Positions 63,903 to 64,000 of a stretch of DNA of 64,000 nt are shown in pieces. Position 1 is the stretch's first letter, and each line of letters begins with the position of its first letter. The stretch is from Vanilla planifolia (lineage: Eukaryota > Streptophyta > Magnoliopsida > Asparagales > Orchidaceae). The notes below the pieces were generated by a model. It was not told where the DNA came from. It did not search any database and saw only the letters and a list, made by a program, of their open reading frames with translations. The stretch lies in contig JAIUJO010000295.1 of assembly GCA_023846275.1 (NCBI GenBank), positions 434,001-498,000 on the forward strand, given 5' to 3'. The position numbers and the translations under genes are program-made.

Positions 63903-64000
63903 TTAGGTCTGCTCTACTCTACTCTATTATGCTCTGCTTTGATCTACTCTACTTTGCTTTGTTCTACTCTGCTCTACTCTACTCTACTCTACTTTACTCT

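Larger units (their letters stand above)
54560..64000 (+). repeat. Composite pentamer satellite array, right end of window
   Basis: The same array continues to the last base, so its right end lies outside the window. No gene or RNA gene is seen. It contains a CTCCT tract at 55191-55254, the third long-range repeat copy at 61444-61475 and a roughly 120-bp tandem duplication at 63672-63902. A short off-pattern string (TTTTGTGGCCTTTTCACTAA, about 61370-61390) is unexplained. Confidence 0.95.

Noticed and set aside
1-64000. CRISPR-like array or regularly spaced repeat-spacer structure
   Set aside because: There are no unique spacers between constant repeats. Both components are themselves short tandem repeats of variable block length, in a eukaryotic type of sequence.

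Overview
This window holds no recognisable protein-coding gene. About 61.7 of its 64 kb is one degenerate pentanucleotide satellite array (1-7630 and 9927-64000). It is interrupted once, at 7636-9921, by a 2.29-kb unique-sequence insertion that reads as a solo LTR of a plant LTR retrotransposon. The insertion has TG...CA ends inside short inverted termini (TGTTGGAA / TTCAACA) and a 5-bp target duplication AGCCT.

Organism: probably a flowering plant. The insertion carries a near-perfect copy of the plant snRNA upstream element (RTCCCACATCG), followed by a TATA box. It also has two sequence phrases near its left end that I recognise as common in angiosperm LTR elements. The array itself gives no taxonomic signal I can name. 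Its setting (gene-free, tens of kb, one orientation, an LTR insertion) suggests constitutive heterochromatin; centromeric, pericentromeric, subtelomeric or knob position cannot be decided from the window.

Array architecture: two related pentamers alternate in blocks. Blocks of CTCTA (variants TCTGC, TTTAC, TCTAT, TCAAC, TCTTC) run some 20-200 bp. They are followed by shorter blocks of GCCTA (variants GCTTA, GCCTT, CCAAG, ACCTA) that usually end in CCTAACCTAGCT. Entering a GCCTA block keeps the 5-bp phase. Leaving it adds one base, so the CTA-to-CTA spacing is 6. Orientation is uniform across the window.

Larger structure, found by eye: (i) a roughly 3.7-3.9-kb direct duplication, about 23.8-26.7 kb against 27.6-30.6 kb; (ii) a roughly 1.85-2.3-kb repeat series from about 30.2 to 36.3 kb, marked by CTCCT pure-pyrimidine tracts at 31.84, 33.69 and 35.97 kb; (iii) a 42-bp identity between 7.09 and 54.52 kb with a diverged third copy at 61.44 kb, all within longer similar flanks; (iv) a roughly 120-bp tandem duplication at 63.67-63.90 kb.

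The open reading frames in the array are artefacts. CTCTA is stop-free in all three plus frames and reads Leu-Tyr-Ser-Thr-Leu in each, while the opposite strand meets TAG and the GCCTA blocks supply stops. The most interesting functional candidate is inside the LTR: an snRNA-type promoter with Pol III-like spacing, about 240 bp of hairpin-rich sequence, and a T9 run that could act as a Pol III terminator.
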